22,954 nucleotides of DNA from contig PGTJ01000004.1 in the NCBI GenBank assembly GCA_002794515.1, forward strand, positions 1-22,954, in the 5' to 3' direction. The translations under genes and the position numbers were made by a program. The notes below the pieces were generated by a model. The model did no database searches. It worked only from the letters and a program-made list of their open reading frames with translations, and was not told the origin of the DNA. Below, in pieces: positions 8,251 to 14,780 of the stretch (position 1 is the stretch's first letter; each line of letters starts with the position of its first letter). Origin of the DNA: Phototrophicales bacterium (GTDB taxonomy: Bacteria > Chloroflexota > Anaerolineae > Aggregatilineales > Phototrophicaceae).

Positions 8251-9046
8251 TTTCAACAACAGAGATGAACTCGTCAACTATCTCAGAGAAGAATTTCCAA
8301 ATGCCATCCAACCAGAGCATATCAGCCACACAATAGGTGGACGCAAAGAAGCCGAAAAACGCCTGAGGAAAATACACCCACGAGAATATACCACAAGTAG
8401 GAACTACCTCAACGGAAGCGTGAGCCATCTATCTGCTTATATCCGACACGGCGTGATGAACTTAGCCGAGGTGCGAGATTATATCCTTAACATCAGCAAA
8501 AATATCCATGAAGCCGAAAAATTCATCAACGAACTGGGTTGGCGCGATTATTGGCAACGCATATACGCGCAAATCGGTGATGAAATCTGGAAAGATAGAG
8601 AAGAATATAAAACAGGATATACCGCCAAAGATTATAACAATAATCTCCCCGAAGACATCTTAGACGCAAAAACAGGCTTAAGATGTATAGACGAATTCAC
8701 GAATGCGTTATATAAGACTGGCTATCTTCATAATCATGCGAGGATGTACTTAGCAAGCTACATCGTTCACCACCGAAAAATAAAATGGCAAACAGGCGCA
8801 CGCTGGTTTTTACAACATTTACTCGATGGCGACCCCGCCAGCAACAATTTATCATGGCAGTGGGTCGCCAGCACATTCAGCCATAAACCGTATTTTTTCA
8901 ACCGCGAAAATCTCGAAAAATTCACAGAAGGAATCTATTGCCGAGAATGCCCACTGTATAAAAAATGCCCATTTGAAGGGACATATGAAGAACTTGAAGC
9001 GCGATTATTCCCGAACAGATTGTCAAATCGTGAGGGTCATAGATGA
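8228..9046 (+). CDS. Free-standing photolyase/cryptochrome FAD-binding domain protein
   Basis: A 272-aa protein equal to the C-terminal FAD domain of DNA photolyases, without the N-terminal alpha/beta domain. Seen: [51 protein letters not shown] and [17 protein letters not shown]. By comparison with E. coli PhrB these hold the flavin-pocket Asn (206) and two of the electron-transfer Trp residues (187, 210, matching W359 and W382). The end has [10 protein letters not shown] (Cys238, 241, 247), perhaps metal-binding, then [17 protein letters not shown] 8228 or 8240 may be the start; both lie inside the DUF2256 gene. The stop overlaps the next start as ATGA, so the two photolyase halves are translationally coupled. 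Arg codons AGA/AGG are frequent, unlike in the nuo genes. Confidence 0.88.
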   Translation: MTKNMRRDFNNRDELVNYLREEFPNAIQPEHISHTIGGRKEAEKRLRKIHPREYTTSRNYLNGSVSHLSAYIRHGVMNLAEVRDYILNISKNIHEAEKFINELGWRDYWQRIYAQIGDEIWKDREEYKTGYTAKDYNNNLPEDILDAKTGLRCIDEFTNALYKTGYLHNHARMYLASYIVHHRKIKWQTGARWFLQHLLDGDPASNNLSWQWVASTFSHKPYFFNRENLEKFTEGIYCRECPLYKKCPFEGTYEELEARLFPNRLSNREGHR

Positions 9047-9474
9047 ACACAATCGTTTGGATACACGGTGACAACCTTAGCCCATATAATCCAGCACTAC
9101 TTGCACAAAAAGATGCACCAACAATATTTGTATGGGATGAAACATTACTCCAAGAATATCAGTTATCCCTCAAACGAATCGTCTTTATCTATGAATGTTT
9201 GTTAGAATTGCCCATCACCATCCGAAAAGGCGATGTGGCGCAAGAGATCATCACCTTCACACAAGAACATGATGCAAATCGTATCTTAACAACACAAAGC
9301 CCAAGCCCACGCTTCAAACAAATTTGTGCGACTATCCTCAGAGAAATGCCAAAGGGAAGCACACTAGAAATATACAAAGAGCGTCCTTTTATAGAAATAG
9401 ACGAACAACTCGACTTAAAACGTTTTTCACGCTATTGGGAGAAAGTTAAATATAAAGCATTGCATCCCAAATAA
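9043..9474 (+). CDS. Free-standing photolyase N-terminal alpha/beta domain
   Basis: A 143-aa protein resembling only the N-terminal Rossmann-like domain of photolyases. It starts [19 protein letters not shown], comparable to the usual LVWFRRDLRxxDNPAL, then has PTIFVWDETLL, the helix SLKRIVFIYECLLEL, the strand ITIRKGDVAQEI and HDANRILTTQSPSPR. It ends DLKRFSRYWEKVK, which matches the linker that normally leads into the FAD domain. The protein therefore stops at the natural domain border. The FAD domain is encoded by the gene just upstream, giving an order opposite to that in a normal photolyase. The FRRDLR-like arginines are absent, so antenna-cofactor binding may differ. It probably pairs with the upstream protein (inference). 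Confidence 0.78.
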   Translation: MNTIVWIHGDNLSPYNPALLAQKDAPTIFVWDETLLQEYQLSLKRIVFIYECLLELPITIRKGDVAQEIITFTQEHDANRILTTQSPSPRFKQICATILREMPKGSTLEIYKERPFIEIDEQLDLKRFSRYWEKVKYKALHPK

Positions 9475-9487
9475 GACGCTAATCCTT

Positions 9488-9517
9488 TTGCATCCGTCAT
9501 AAATCAGGTACGATAAT
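9488..9517 (+). promoter_or_regulatory. Possible promoter for the Mrp-like gene
   Basis: GATAAT (9512-9517) is a good -10 box; the -35 candidate TTGCAT (9488-9493) at 18 nt is weak. The -10 lies within CGATAATGGTC, which recurs exactly before the anti-sigma antagonist gene (11007-11017). The gene starts about 30 nt downstream after a strong AAGGAG. Confidence 0.4.
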
Positions 9518-9546
9518 GGTCTGAATAACAATCGAAGGAGACTTTT

Positions 9547-10596
9547 ATGACGATTCAAGAGCAAATTATGCAAGCATTATCGACTGTGATTGAGCCAGAA
9601 CTCAATCGTGATATTGTATCGTTGAATATGGTGCGCGATTTAACCGTGAATGATGGTGTTGCCAAATTCACGATTGTACTCACCACACCTGCTTGCCCAC
9701 TCAAAAATGTATTCATTGAAAGATGTCATAATGCCATCATTGGCAAAGTTGATGGTATCAATAAACTAGATATTCACTGGGATGCCCAAGTGCCAACAGA
9801 TAAACGTATTCATGGCTTACTTCAAACACCCATCAAAAATATTATCGCCGTGAGTAGCGGGAAGGGCGGTGTAGGGAAAAGCACAGTGGCTATGAATGTA
9901 GCGGTCGGATTAGCCGAAGCAGGGGCAAAAGTCGGTCTGATTGATGCCGATATTCTCAATCCAAACATCCCACAAATGGCGGGATTAGGAGCAGGTCGAC
10001 CAAAAGTATTGAATAACAAAATGCTCCCAATTGAGGCATATGGAGTCAAGATCATGAGTACGGGATTTTTAATCGACCCCGATAAACCTATGATTATGCG
10101 TGGACCAATGCTTCATAGCGCCATACGCCAATTTTTCACCGATGTCAATTGGGATGAACTGGATTATATGATTGTCGACTTGCCACCTGGCACAGGTGAT
10201 GCGCCACTATCACTCGCGCAATCATTCCCATTAGCAGGCGCAATCATCGTCACACAACCCCAAGAAGTCGCTGTTGCCGATGCACTCCGTAGCGCACTGA
10301 TGTTTGAACAACTAAATGTACCAATTTTGGGCATCATCGAAAATATGGCAGGGGAATTTTTTGGTAGTGGGGGAGGCGAAAAACTCGCCAATGAACGCAA
10401 TATGACCTTCTTGGGTCGTGTGCCTTTACAAGCGAGTGTACGCGAAGGTGGTGATTACGGAAGACCTGTAATGGCATATGCCCCTGAAAGCCCCGCAGGG
10501 ATGGCATTTCAAGAGATTGTACGCAATGTAGCCGCACGAGTCAGTGTTCTTATGCTCCAAAGCCCGAATGTAATTCCTATCAATATCATCGGTTAA
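9547..10596 (+). CDS. Mrp/ApbC-type P-loop protein (Fe-S carrier family) lacking the CxxC motif
   Basis: A 349-aa protein with an N-terminal DUF59/MIP18 domain (about 1-85, conserved Cys50 in TTPACPL) and an Mrp/NBP35 ATPase domain. The deviant Walker A is SGKGGVGKST (104-113), a switch motif DLPPGTGDAP is at 211-220, and PQEVAVADALR follows. Family members carry Fe-S clusters to apo-proteins. In most of them a CPxC or CxxC pair that bridges the cluster in the dimer lies shortly after the ENM motif. Here ENMAGEFFGSGGGEK has no Cys, and the only cysteines in the protein are 50 and 60. It may therefore be a variant scaffold or a non-cluster ATPase. The ATG is preceded by AAGGAG at 6 nt. A hairpin follows. 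Confidence 0.9.
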   Translation: MTIQEQIMQALSTVIEPELNRDIVSLNMVRDLTVNDGVAKFTIVLTTPACPLKNVFIERCHNAIIGKVDGINKLDIHWDAQVPTDKRIHGLLQTPIKNIIAVSSGKGGVGKSTVAMNVAVGLAEAGAKVGLIDADILNPNIPQMAGLGAGRPKVLNNKMLPIEAYGVKIMSTGFLIDPDKPMIMRGPMLHSAIRQFFTDVNWDELDYMIVDLPPGTGDAPLSLAQSFPLAGAIIVTQPQEVAVADALRSALMFEQLNVPILGIIENMAGEFFGSGGGEKLANERNMTFLGRVPLQASVREGGDYGRPVMAYAPESPAGMAFQEIVRNVAARVSVLMLQSPNVIPINIIG

Positions 10597-10604
10597 ACAA
10601 CCAA

Positions 10605-10631
10605 AACAGGGGCGAACAATTTGCCCCTGTT
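10605..10631. terminator. Hairpin between convergent genes
   Basis: AACAGGGGC (10605-10613) pairs perfectly with GCCCCTGTT (10623-10631) around a 9-nt loop. It lies just after the Mrp-like gene and overlaps the stop codon of the convergent membrane-protein gene. There is no long T tract in either direction. The core matches the hairpin after thrB. Confidence 0.65.
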
Positions 10632-10905
10632 AATCATCTAACCCCATCACACGTACTTCTTTGCTGGCAACGGGATTATACCGACCAATCAACGCCCAAA
10701 ACAAAAAATTAAGTATAATAGAGATAAATAAAGCAACCCACGCTTCTGTTTCTACCCCTCTGCTCATTGCATAGTGGCGTAACAATAAAAGTGGTGCTAC
10801 CATTAACAATAAAATCATTCGACGTGCAGAGCGTTGTGATCGTTGGTAGATAAAAAACAACAACGAAAAGAATAATGTTAGTAGGGCAAGCGTCTGTAAA
10901 TTCAT
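10630..10905 (-). CDS. Small three-helix membrane protein, unknown function
   Basis: A 91-aa hydrophobic protein from ATG 10905, which gives a first membrane helix at the N-terminus; the open frame continues upstream but the extra residues look non-coding. Three probable membrane segments are LALLTLFFSLLFFIY, MILLLMVAPLLLL and WVALFISIILNFLFWALI, separated by a basic loop (QRSQRSARR). The tail is short and hydrophilic. I do not recognise a family. It is convergent with the Mrp-like gene and divergent from the anti-sigma antagonist gene. The upstream A/T-rich region has two TATAAT-like hexamers on this strand. Confidence 0.7.
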   Translation of the reverse strand: MNLQTLALLTLFFSLLFFIYQRSQRSARRMILLLMVAPLLLLRHYAMSRGVETEAWVALFISIILNFLFWALIGRYNPVASKEVRVMGLDD

Positions 10906-10984
10906 AGCATCTTTGTGATTATAATATACAAGTATATCTATTATAGCGAAGGACTTCTGATAAAATAACCCTTTTGCGATAACT

Positions 10985-11013
10985 TTCACAATAATCTCAG
11001 CTAAACCGATAAT
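10985..11013 (+). promoter_or_regulatory. Promoter for the anti-sigma antagonist / anti-sigma pair
   Basis: TTCACA (10985-10990), a 17-nt spacer and GATAAT (11008-11013) each match the sigma-70 boxes at 5 of 6 positions. The start of transcription would be near 11020, leaving a leader of about 15 nt that includes AGGAG (11021-11025). Confidence 0.65.
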
Positions 11014-11033
11014 GGTCAGCAGGAGCGATACAA

Positions 11034-11369
11034 ATGCTAGAAGTAAGTGTGGCAGGTTTAGAAAATGCTACTTTAATTGAGGTGAGTGGTCGTGTCGATA
11101 GCATGACGGCAAATCAATTGGGCGAGGCGCTCTCAAATCCAATTGATGATGGTCATGTGAATATCGTCTTAGACCTTTCAGGTGTTGATTATATGAGTAG
11201 CGCAGGTCTGCGCGAAATTATTGCCGCGCTCAAAAAAGTAAAACGTGTTGCCGGCGATTTGCGAATTGCACAACCATCAAGCCGTGTCATGGAAGTGTTT
11301 GAAATGGCTGGCATCGATACACTCGTCCGTATTTTTGCATCGCGTGTAGAAGCCGTTGAGAGTTATTAG
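11034..11369 (+). CDS. Anti-sigma factor antagonist (STAS domain, RsbV/SpoIIAA type)
   Basis: A 111-aa single STAS-domain protein. In partner-switching systems the unphosphorylated form binds the anti-sigma kinase and frees the sigma factor or another target. The sequence has VSGRVDSMTANQL and VLDLSGVDYMSSAGLREI; by alignment with the SpoIIAA MDSSG motif, Ser56 is the expected phosphorylation site. The length is normal. AGGAG lies 8 nt before the ATG. The likely cognate kinase is the next gene, 18 nt downstream. No sigma factor or PP2C phosphatase is in the window, so the rest of the switch must lie elsewhere or the pair acts on something else. Confidence 0.92.
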   Translation: MLEVSVAGLENATLIEVSGRVDSMTANQLGEALSNPIDDGHVNIVLDLSGVDYMSSAGLREIIAALKKVKRVAGDLRIAQPSSRVMEVFEMAGIDTLVRIFASRVEAVESY

Positions 11370-11387
11370 ACGGTCTTGATAGCCGAT

Positions 11388-11807
11388 ATGTTTTATCAAA
11401 ATAGTTTACAAATTAGAGCCATCGTTGAGAATATCGAAAAAGCACATGATTTTGTTTATGAATTTGTGCGTGAATGTGGATTTTCTGAGAATATCGCTCA
11501 TCGATGTGCCTTATCTGTAGACGAAGTATGTTCCAATGTGATAGAACATGGTTATCAAAAAAACGGACACGATAAAGTCATTGATGTGATGTGTGCCGCA
11601 GATGAAACACATATCATGATTACGATTATTGACGATGCACATCCATTTAACCCACTTGATAATCCATCCCCAGACCCACTTGCATCATTAGAAGACCGCC
11701 CTGTTGGTGGTTGGGGGATAGAAATTGTCAGACAATACATGGATAAAGTATCGTATCGGTATTCTAACAACCGCAACCAACTTATCCTTGAGAAATATCA
11801 TCCTTAG
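11388..11807 (+). CDS. Anti-sigma factor serine kinase-like ATPase (RsbW/SpoIIAB type)
   Basis: A 139-aa GHKL-ATPase domain protein. Motifs are the N box DEVCSNVIEHGY, the G1 region IIDDAHPFNP and the glycine box RPVGGWGIEIVRQYMD. It should phosphorylate the STAS protein encoded just upstream and bind a sigma factor or other partner. ATG 11388 gives family length; a TTG at 11376 adds four residues. Neither has a strong ribosome-binding site, so translation may be coupled to the upstream gene. In G1 the usual Gly of DxGxPF is Ala. Its stop overlaps the stop of the convergent serine hydrolase gene by 4 nt. Confidence 0.9.
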   Translation: MFYQNSLQIRAIVENIEKAHDFVYEFVRECGFSENIAHRCALSVDEVCSNVIEHGYQKNGHDKVIDVMCAADETHIMITIIDDAHPFNPLDNPSPDPLASLEDRPVGGWGIEIVRQYMDKVSYRYSNNRNQLILEKYHP

Positions 11808-13423
11808 GGGTTACGCCACGCATTAATGTTATCCAAGTTCACCTGTCCAAATGGGGGCAAATAATTATTCTCACATTCTTGTGCAGTAGTGGGCAATTGG
11901 CGACGATCTAAAAGTGGTGTATCACTACTAAAGTAATTCCATACTGCCCGCGATACATCTTCTAGCAGGGGCCAAAGGCGGGTGTAATCTTGAAACTCGG
12001 TGTCTTCCCACAAAAATACGGCGATGACATAATTCCTACCATTTGGGGGATAAACAATACCGGCATCACCAACTGTTCCACCAAGCCATCCATTTTTATG
12101 CGAAATACGAACTTGTGGTGGAATGCCACCTTGTAAAAGGCGTTGTAAATCATTGGCACTCATCAACTCTAACATTCGGCGACATTCGAGTTGTGTAAAC
12201 TCGCCATTTGGGAATGCGGTTATCAACCCCGAACCATAATTGGCGCAATCGTATATCATCGTGAATAAAGTCCCCAGATCTTCGCTTGTGGTCTGATTAA
12301 ACGGGTCGGGCTTGGTATTATAATTGCGATTGGGGGATGTTGGTGGCACAGAAATCGACCCCAATTGTTCACCAGGGACACCTTCGATAAGCCGTGCAGA
12401 TAAGAATGTATTGCGAGCGCCTGCGGATTGAGCCGTCTGAGTGACTTGAGCAACCCCATTAAATACATTACCCGCACCTGTTATTTCCATGAGCAAATTC
12501 GAGGATGAATTACGACTACACAATAACGATTGTGCCAATAACCATGCTTCTTCTTGTGTTGGCTCATTATTCTGATAGCGGAAATAATTGAGCATGATTG
12601 GCAATTTAATCGTGCTGGCGGCGGTGAATGCCACATCACCTAAGAGGTTAATTTCTTCGCCCGTACGTAAATCCATCACAAAAACCGAACCAATGGTTGT
12701 CACACCATCATATACAAACCCCTGTGAATCAAAATAAGCAATGATGAGATTTTGCAATGTTTTTAGGGTTGGTTTATTTGATGTCGCGCCACCAATCGGC
12801 AATATCACTGTACGATTAACAGGACTTCTGAGCGCCGCTTCGACCAATTGCATCGCTTGTGGAATATCCAATGCAAATCCTTGCGCCCCATCGAATGTTG
12901 TCAGGGTGACAACATCAAAACCGGGTTCACCAGGTGGTCTATCATAACGTGAGGCAATATCTTGTAAAAATTGCTCCAATAACCCCCGTTGAAAATCTGC
13001 CGAAAGCGGGATATTAACGGGTTGTGTTGTCTCTTGAAGCGTCAGATGTTGCAAAAAGCGTTCCCAAAAGCTACCAAGTGATGTATTGATATTCTGAGCC
13101 GATGCCAGCATGGTTTGGATATTCGGGCGAAAACCAACAGCAGACGGGTCTAATATAATTGGACTATCGCCATAATATAAAATCACAGGCTGTGCATATG
13201 CCCGTTCCCACAAAATACGCGCTTCTGTGGGTGGTAAATTGCTCACATCAATATCGGCTACAATCAAATTCGGCGCGAGGCGATTAGCACTTTGGCTAAA
13301 TGCCAATAATTCGTATGTAAATAATCCTAATGATGCGAGGATAAGCGCCGTTGATATAACCCATAGCCGAAGAAAAAATGGGCGTGATTTTTTTCTGCGC
13401 GAGGTCATCATTGATGTCGCCAT
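11804..13423 (-). CDS. Membrane-anchored beta-lactamase-like serine hydrolase
   Basis: A 539-aa protein with an N-terminal membrane anchor after SRRKKSRPFF (about residues 18-42), an extracellular region resembling the PG_binding_4 (VanW-associated) domain, and a C-terminal class-A beta-lactamase/DD-peptidase-like fold. Active-site motifs are S-T-I-K (Ser270, Lys273), SSN (307-309) and HKNGW in place of the usual KTG (443-445). It probably acts on, or senses, peptidoglycan outside the membrane. The ATG at 13423 has GGAG 11 nt upstream (13435-13438 on this strand) and follows the Nudix stop by 16 nt, so the two are likely co-transcribed. The KTG-to-KNG change could alter or abolish acyl-enzyme chemistry. 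Confidence 0.86.
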   Translation of the reverse strand: MATSMMTSRRKKSRPFFLRLWVISTALILASLGLFTYELLAFSQSANRLAPNLIVADIDVSNLPPTEARILWERAYAQPVILYYGDSPIILDPSAVGFRPNIQTMLASAQNINTSLGSFWERFLQHLTLQETTQPVNIPLSADFQRGLLEQFLQDIASRYDRPPGEPGFDVVTLTTFDGAQGFALDIPQAMQLVEAALRSPVNRTVILPIGGATSNKPTLKTLQNLIIAYFDSQGFVYDGVTTIGSVFVMDLRTGEEINLLGDVAFTAASTIKLPIMLNYFRYQNNEPTQEEAWLLAQSLLCSRNSSSNLLMEITGAGNVFNGVAQVTQTAQSAGARNTFLSARLIEGVPGEQLGSISVPPTSPNRNYNTKPDPFNQTTSEDLGTLFTMIYDCANYGSGLITAFPNGEFTQLECRRMLELMSANDLQRLLQGGIPPQVRISHKNGWLGGTVGDAGIVYPPNGRNYVIAVFLWEDTEFQDYTRLWPLLEDVSRAVWNYFSSDTPLLDRRQLPTTAQECENNYLPPFGQVNLDNINAWRNP

Positions 13424-13439
13424 ATACAAAAAGCTCCAA

Positions 13440-13934
13440 TCAAATAAATTGTTGTGCTTGTTGAATAGCATAATTGTGAAATTTAAGGACACGGGGCATA
13501 TTGTCTAAATCGAACCACTGATATGCCAATAATTCTTTGCTTAATTTTCCGACTGCATCGGTTGTATGACACAAATAAGCAAGGTCAATATGATTGCCAA
13601 AATGCGAATCGGTACTTAGAGCAATAATGCGTTCCACAGTCACATGGATAGATAGCTCTTCGTACAATTCGCGCACAACGGTATCTGCTGGGTCTTCTCG
13701 GCGATTCACCCAACCACCAGGTAAACCCCATGGAGTTTTGGGATGAAAGACATGTTCTACCAACAAGACTTGTCGATTGGCATTGAAAATAACACCAACG
13801 GCACCCATTGTATATTTGGGACGAGAAAGACGAATTAACCCATGAAGGGGAACTCCCATCCATGTATTTTTACGCAATATATTGGCAATAGACCGAAAAA
13901 ATGCGGATGATTGTGAATTCTTGTTTATATCCAT
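13440..13934 (-). CDS. Nudix hydrolase
   Basis: A 164-aa Nudix-family protein. The Nudix box runs PGGWVNRREDPADTVVREL then YEELS, fitting GX5EX7REUXEE, with Ser where the last Gly usually stands. The N-terminal part has KYTMGAVGVIFNANRQVLLV, typical of NADH-pyrophosphatase or MutT-like enzymes. The substrate is unknown. ATG 13934 has no ribosome-binding site; an upstream GTG at 13958 would add 8 residues. A promoter-like pair places the transcript start close to the ATG, suggesting a leaderless message. It is followed within 16 nt by the serine hydrolase gene. Confidence 0.88.
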   Translation of the reverse strand: MDINKNSQSSAFFRSIANILRKNTWMGVPLHGLIRLSRPKYTMGAVGVIFNANRQVLLVEHVFHPKTPWGLPGGWVNRREDPADTVVRELYEELSIHVTVERIIALSTDSHFGNHIDLAYLCHTTDAVGKLSKELLAYQWFDLDNMPRVLKFHNYAIQQAQQFI

Positions 13935-13942
13935 AAGATATG

Positions 13943-13971
13943 AGTGTATATAATGCACAGGTAGTCGTCAA
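13943..13971 (-). promoter_or_regulatory. Possible promoter giving a near-leaderless Nudix transcript
   Basis: On the minus strand TTGACG (13971-13966) is 17 nt from TACACT (13948-13943). The ATG follows 8 nt after the -10 box, so the first transcribed base would be at or next to the start codon. The -10 is only a moderate match. Confidence 0.4.
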
Positions 13972-14011
13972 CCGTTGTTTCGCCTACGCTTTATGGCAGG
14001 CAAATATAGGC

Positions 14012-14040
14012 TTGTTATTTTGGCTATTGTCTATTATACT
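14012..14040 (+). promoter_or_regulatory. Promoter of tRNA-Pro
   Basis: TTGTTA (14012-14017), a 17-nt spacer and TATACT (14035-14040) lie 18 nt before the mature tRNA. The -10 is the same hexamer as in the aldehyde dehydrogenase promoter. Confidence 0.65.
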
Positions 14041-14057
14041 TTCATTCGTCCTACCAA

Positions 14058-14131
14058 CGGGGTATGGCGCAGCCCGGTAGCGCGCTTGCATGGGGTGCAA
14101 GAGGCCTCCAGTTCGAATCTGGATACCCCGA
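14058..14131 (+). tRNA. tRNA-Pro (anticodon GGG)
   Basis: A full cloverleaf folds. The acceptor CGGGGTA pairs with TACCCCG, the D stem is GCGC/GCGC, the anticodon stem CTTGC/GCAAG encloses loop ATGGGGT (anticodon GGG at 14092-14094), and the T stem TCCAG/CTGGA encloses TTCGAAT. C1-G72 with A73 and G37 are proline identity features. The loop has A32-U38, known as a conserved pair in bacterial tRNA-Pro(GGG). The 3' CCA is not encoded. Confidence 0.96.
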
Positions 14132-14140
14132 CACACACAA

Positions 14141-14172
14141 AAAAAGGCTTATCACAACAGATAGGTCTTTTT
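14141..14172. terminator. Two-way terminator between tRNA-Pro and lipoprotein gene
   Basis: AAAAAGGCTTATC (14141-14153) pairs with GATAGGTCTTTTT (14160-14172) through G-U wobbles around a 6-nt loop. The T run on one side and the A run on the other give U tracts in both directions, so it serves the tRNA and the convergent lipoprotein gene. Confidence 0.75.
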
Positions 14173-14177
14173 ATATT

Positions 14178-14693
14178 TTATGGCGTTGTAGCATTGTTTT
14201 GATATAACGAATCAAGCAAGTTAATCAGGGCATTTTGCGCCATTTGTGCCTGAACGAATCGGGTTTGTGCATCGCGCAAGATAATATCTAAATCTTGGCG
14301 TTCTGCATTGACATAAGCGGTCATCTCGGATAAAGCTGTCGTCATGGCAGTCATGGTTAAATCGTATGCTTCTGTGCCACACGATAAAATTGGTGTATTT
14401 GCCACAACCAATGCCACAGCGTTCAATTCTTGAAGACGTACAAACAGTTGTGGACGTGATTGTGACCTTGCGCTTTCTAGAAAAGTAGTGAATTCACCTT
14501 GATTAAATACAAGGGTTTGTAACCAATTTTCTAAGACCGATGGATTTTCACAGTCACCCTCAAGATAACTGGTGGGCAATGGTGTTAATACCAACAAACT
14601 GGTGAGAACTTGATTATCGGAGACACCACCACATCCTGTAAGCACAAAAATGATCCAACCAACGATGAACCAGCGTAATCCTTGCAATTTCAT
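14178..14693 (-). CDS. Predicted lipoprotein, unknown function
   Basis: A 171-aa protein with a lipoprotein signal peptide: MKLQGLRWFIVGWIIFVL followed by the lipobox LTGC (Cys21), so it should be lipid-anchored on the outer face of the membrane. The mature part is mostly helical in appearance, with two further Cys (in GDCENPS and SCGTEAYD), possibly a disulfide. I do not recognise a family. ATG 14693 was chosen because it gives the signal peptide and has AAAGGG upstream. It is divergent from the FtsK-like gene and its 3' end lies 5 bases from the tRNA terminator. Confidence 0.8.
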   Translation of the reverse strand: MKLQGLRWFIVGWIIFVLTGCGGVSDNQVLTSLLVLTPLPTSYLEGDCENPSVLENWLQTLVFNQGEFTTFLESARSQSRPQLFVRLQELNAVALVVANTPILSCGTEAYDLTMTAMTTALSEMTAYVNAERQDLDIILRDAQTRFVQAQMAQNALINLLDSLYQNNATTP

Positions 14694-14780
14694 GACACAA
14701 ACCCTTTGGTGTTCAACAAGCATTTGCGTTATTATTATAAACAATGCGTGTCAATTTTGTTATCGCAAAGGATAAATCTC
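14694..14780. promoter_or_regulatory. Divergent start region of lipoprotein and FtsK-like genes
   Basis: This 87-nt A/T-rich spacer carries both ribosome-binding sites: AAAGGA at 14767-14772 for the plus gene and AAAGGG for the minus gene. On the minus strand TTGACA (14754-14749) is a perfect -35, but the -10 candidates (TAATAA-like) are poorly spaced. On the plus strand TATAAA near 14736-14741 has only a weak -35. Confidence 0.35.

Noticed and set aside
8074..9474. Photolyase cassette as a frameshifted or broken single photolyase gene
   Set aside because: The domain order is reversed and each part has its own start and stop with an ATGA overlap, so no single frameshift could restore a normal photolyase.
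14012..14172. tRNA-Pro as an integration site for a mobile element
   Set aside because: No integrase, transposase, or duplicated tRNA 3' end is visible in the window.
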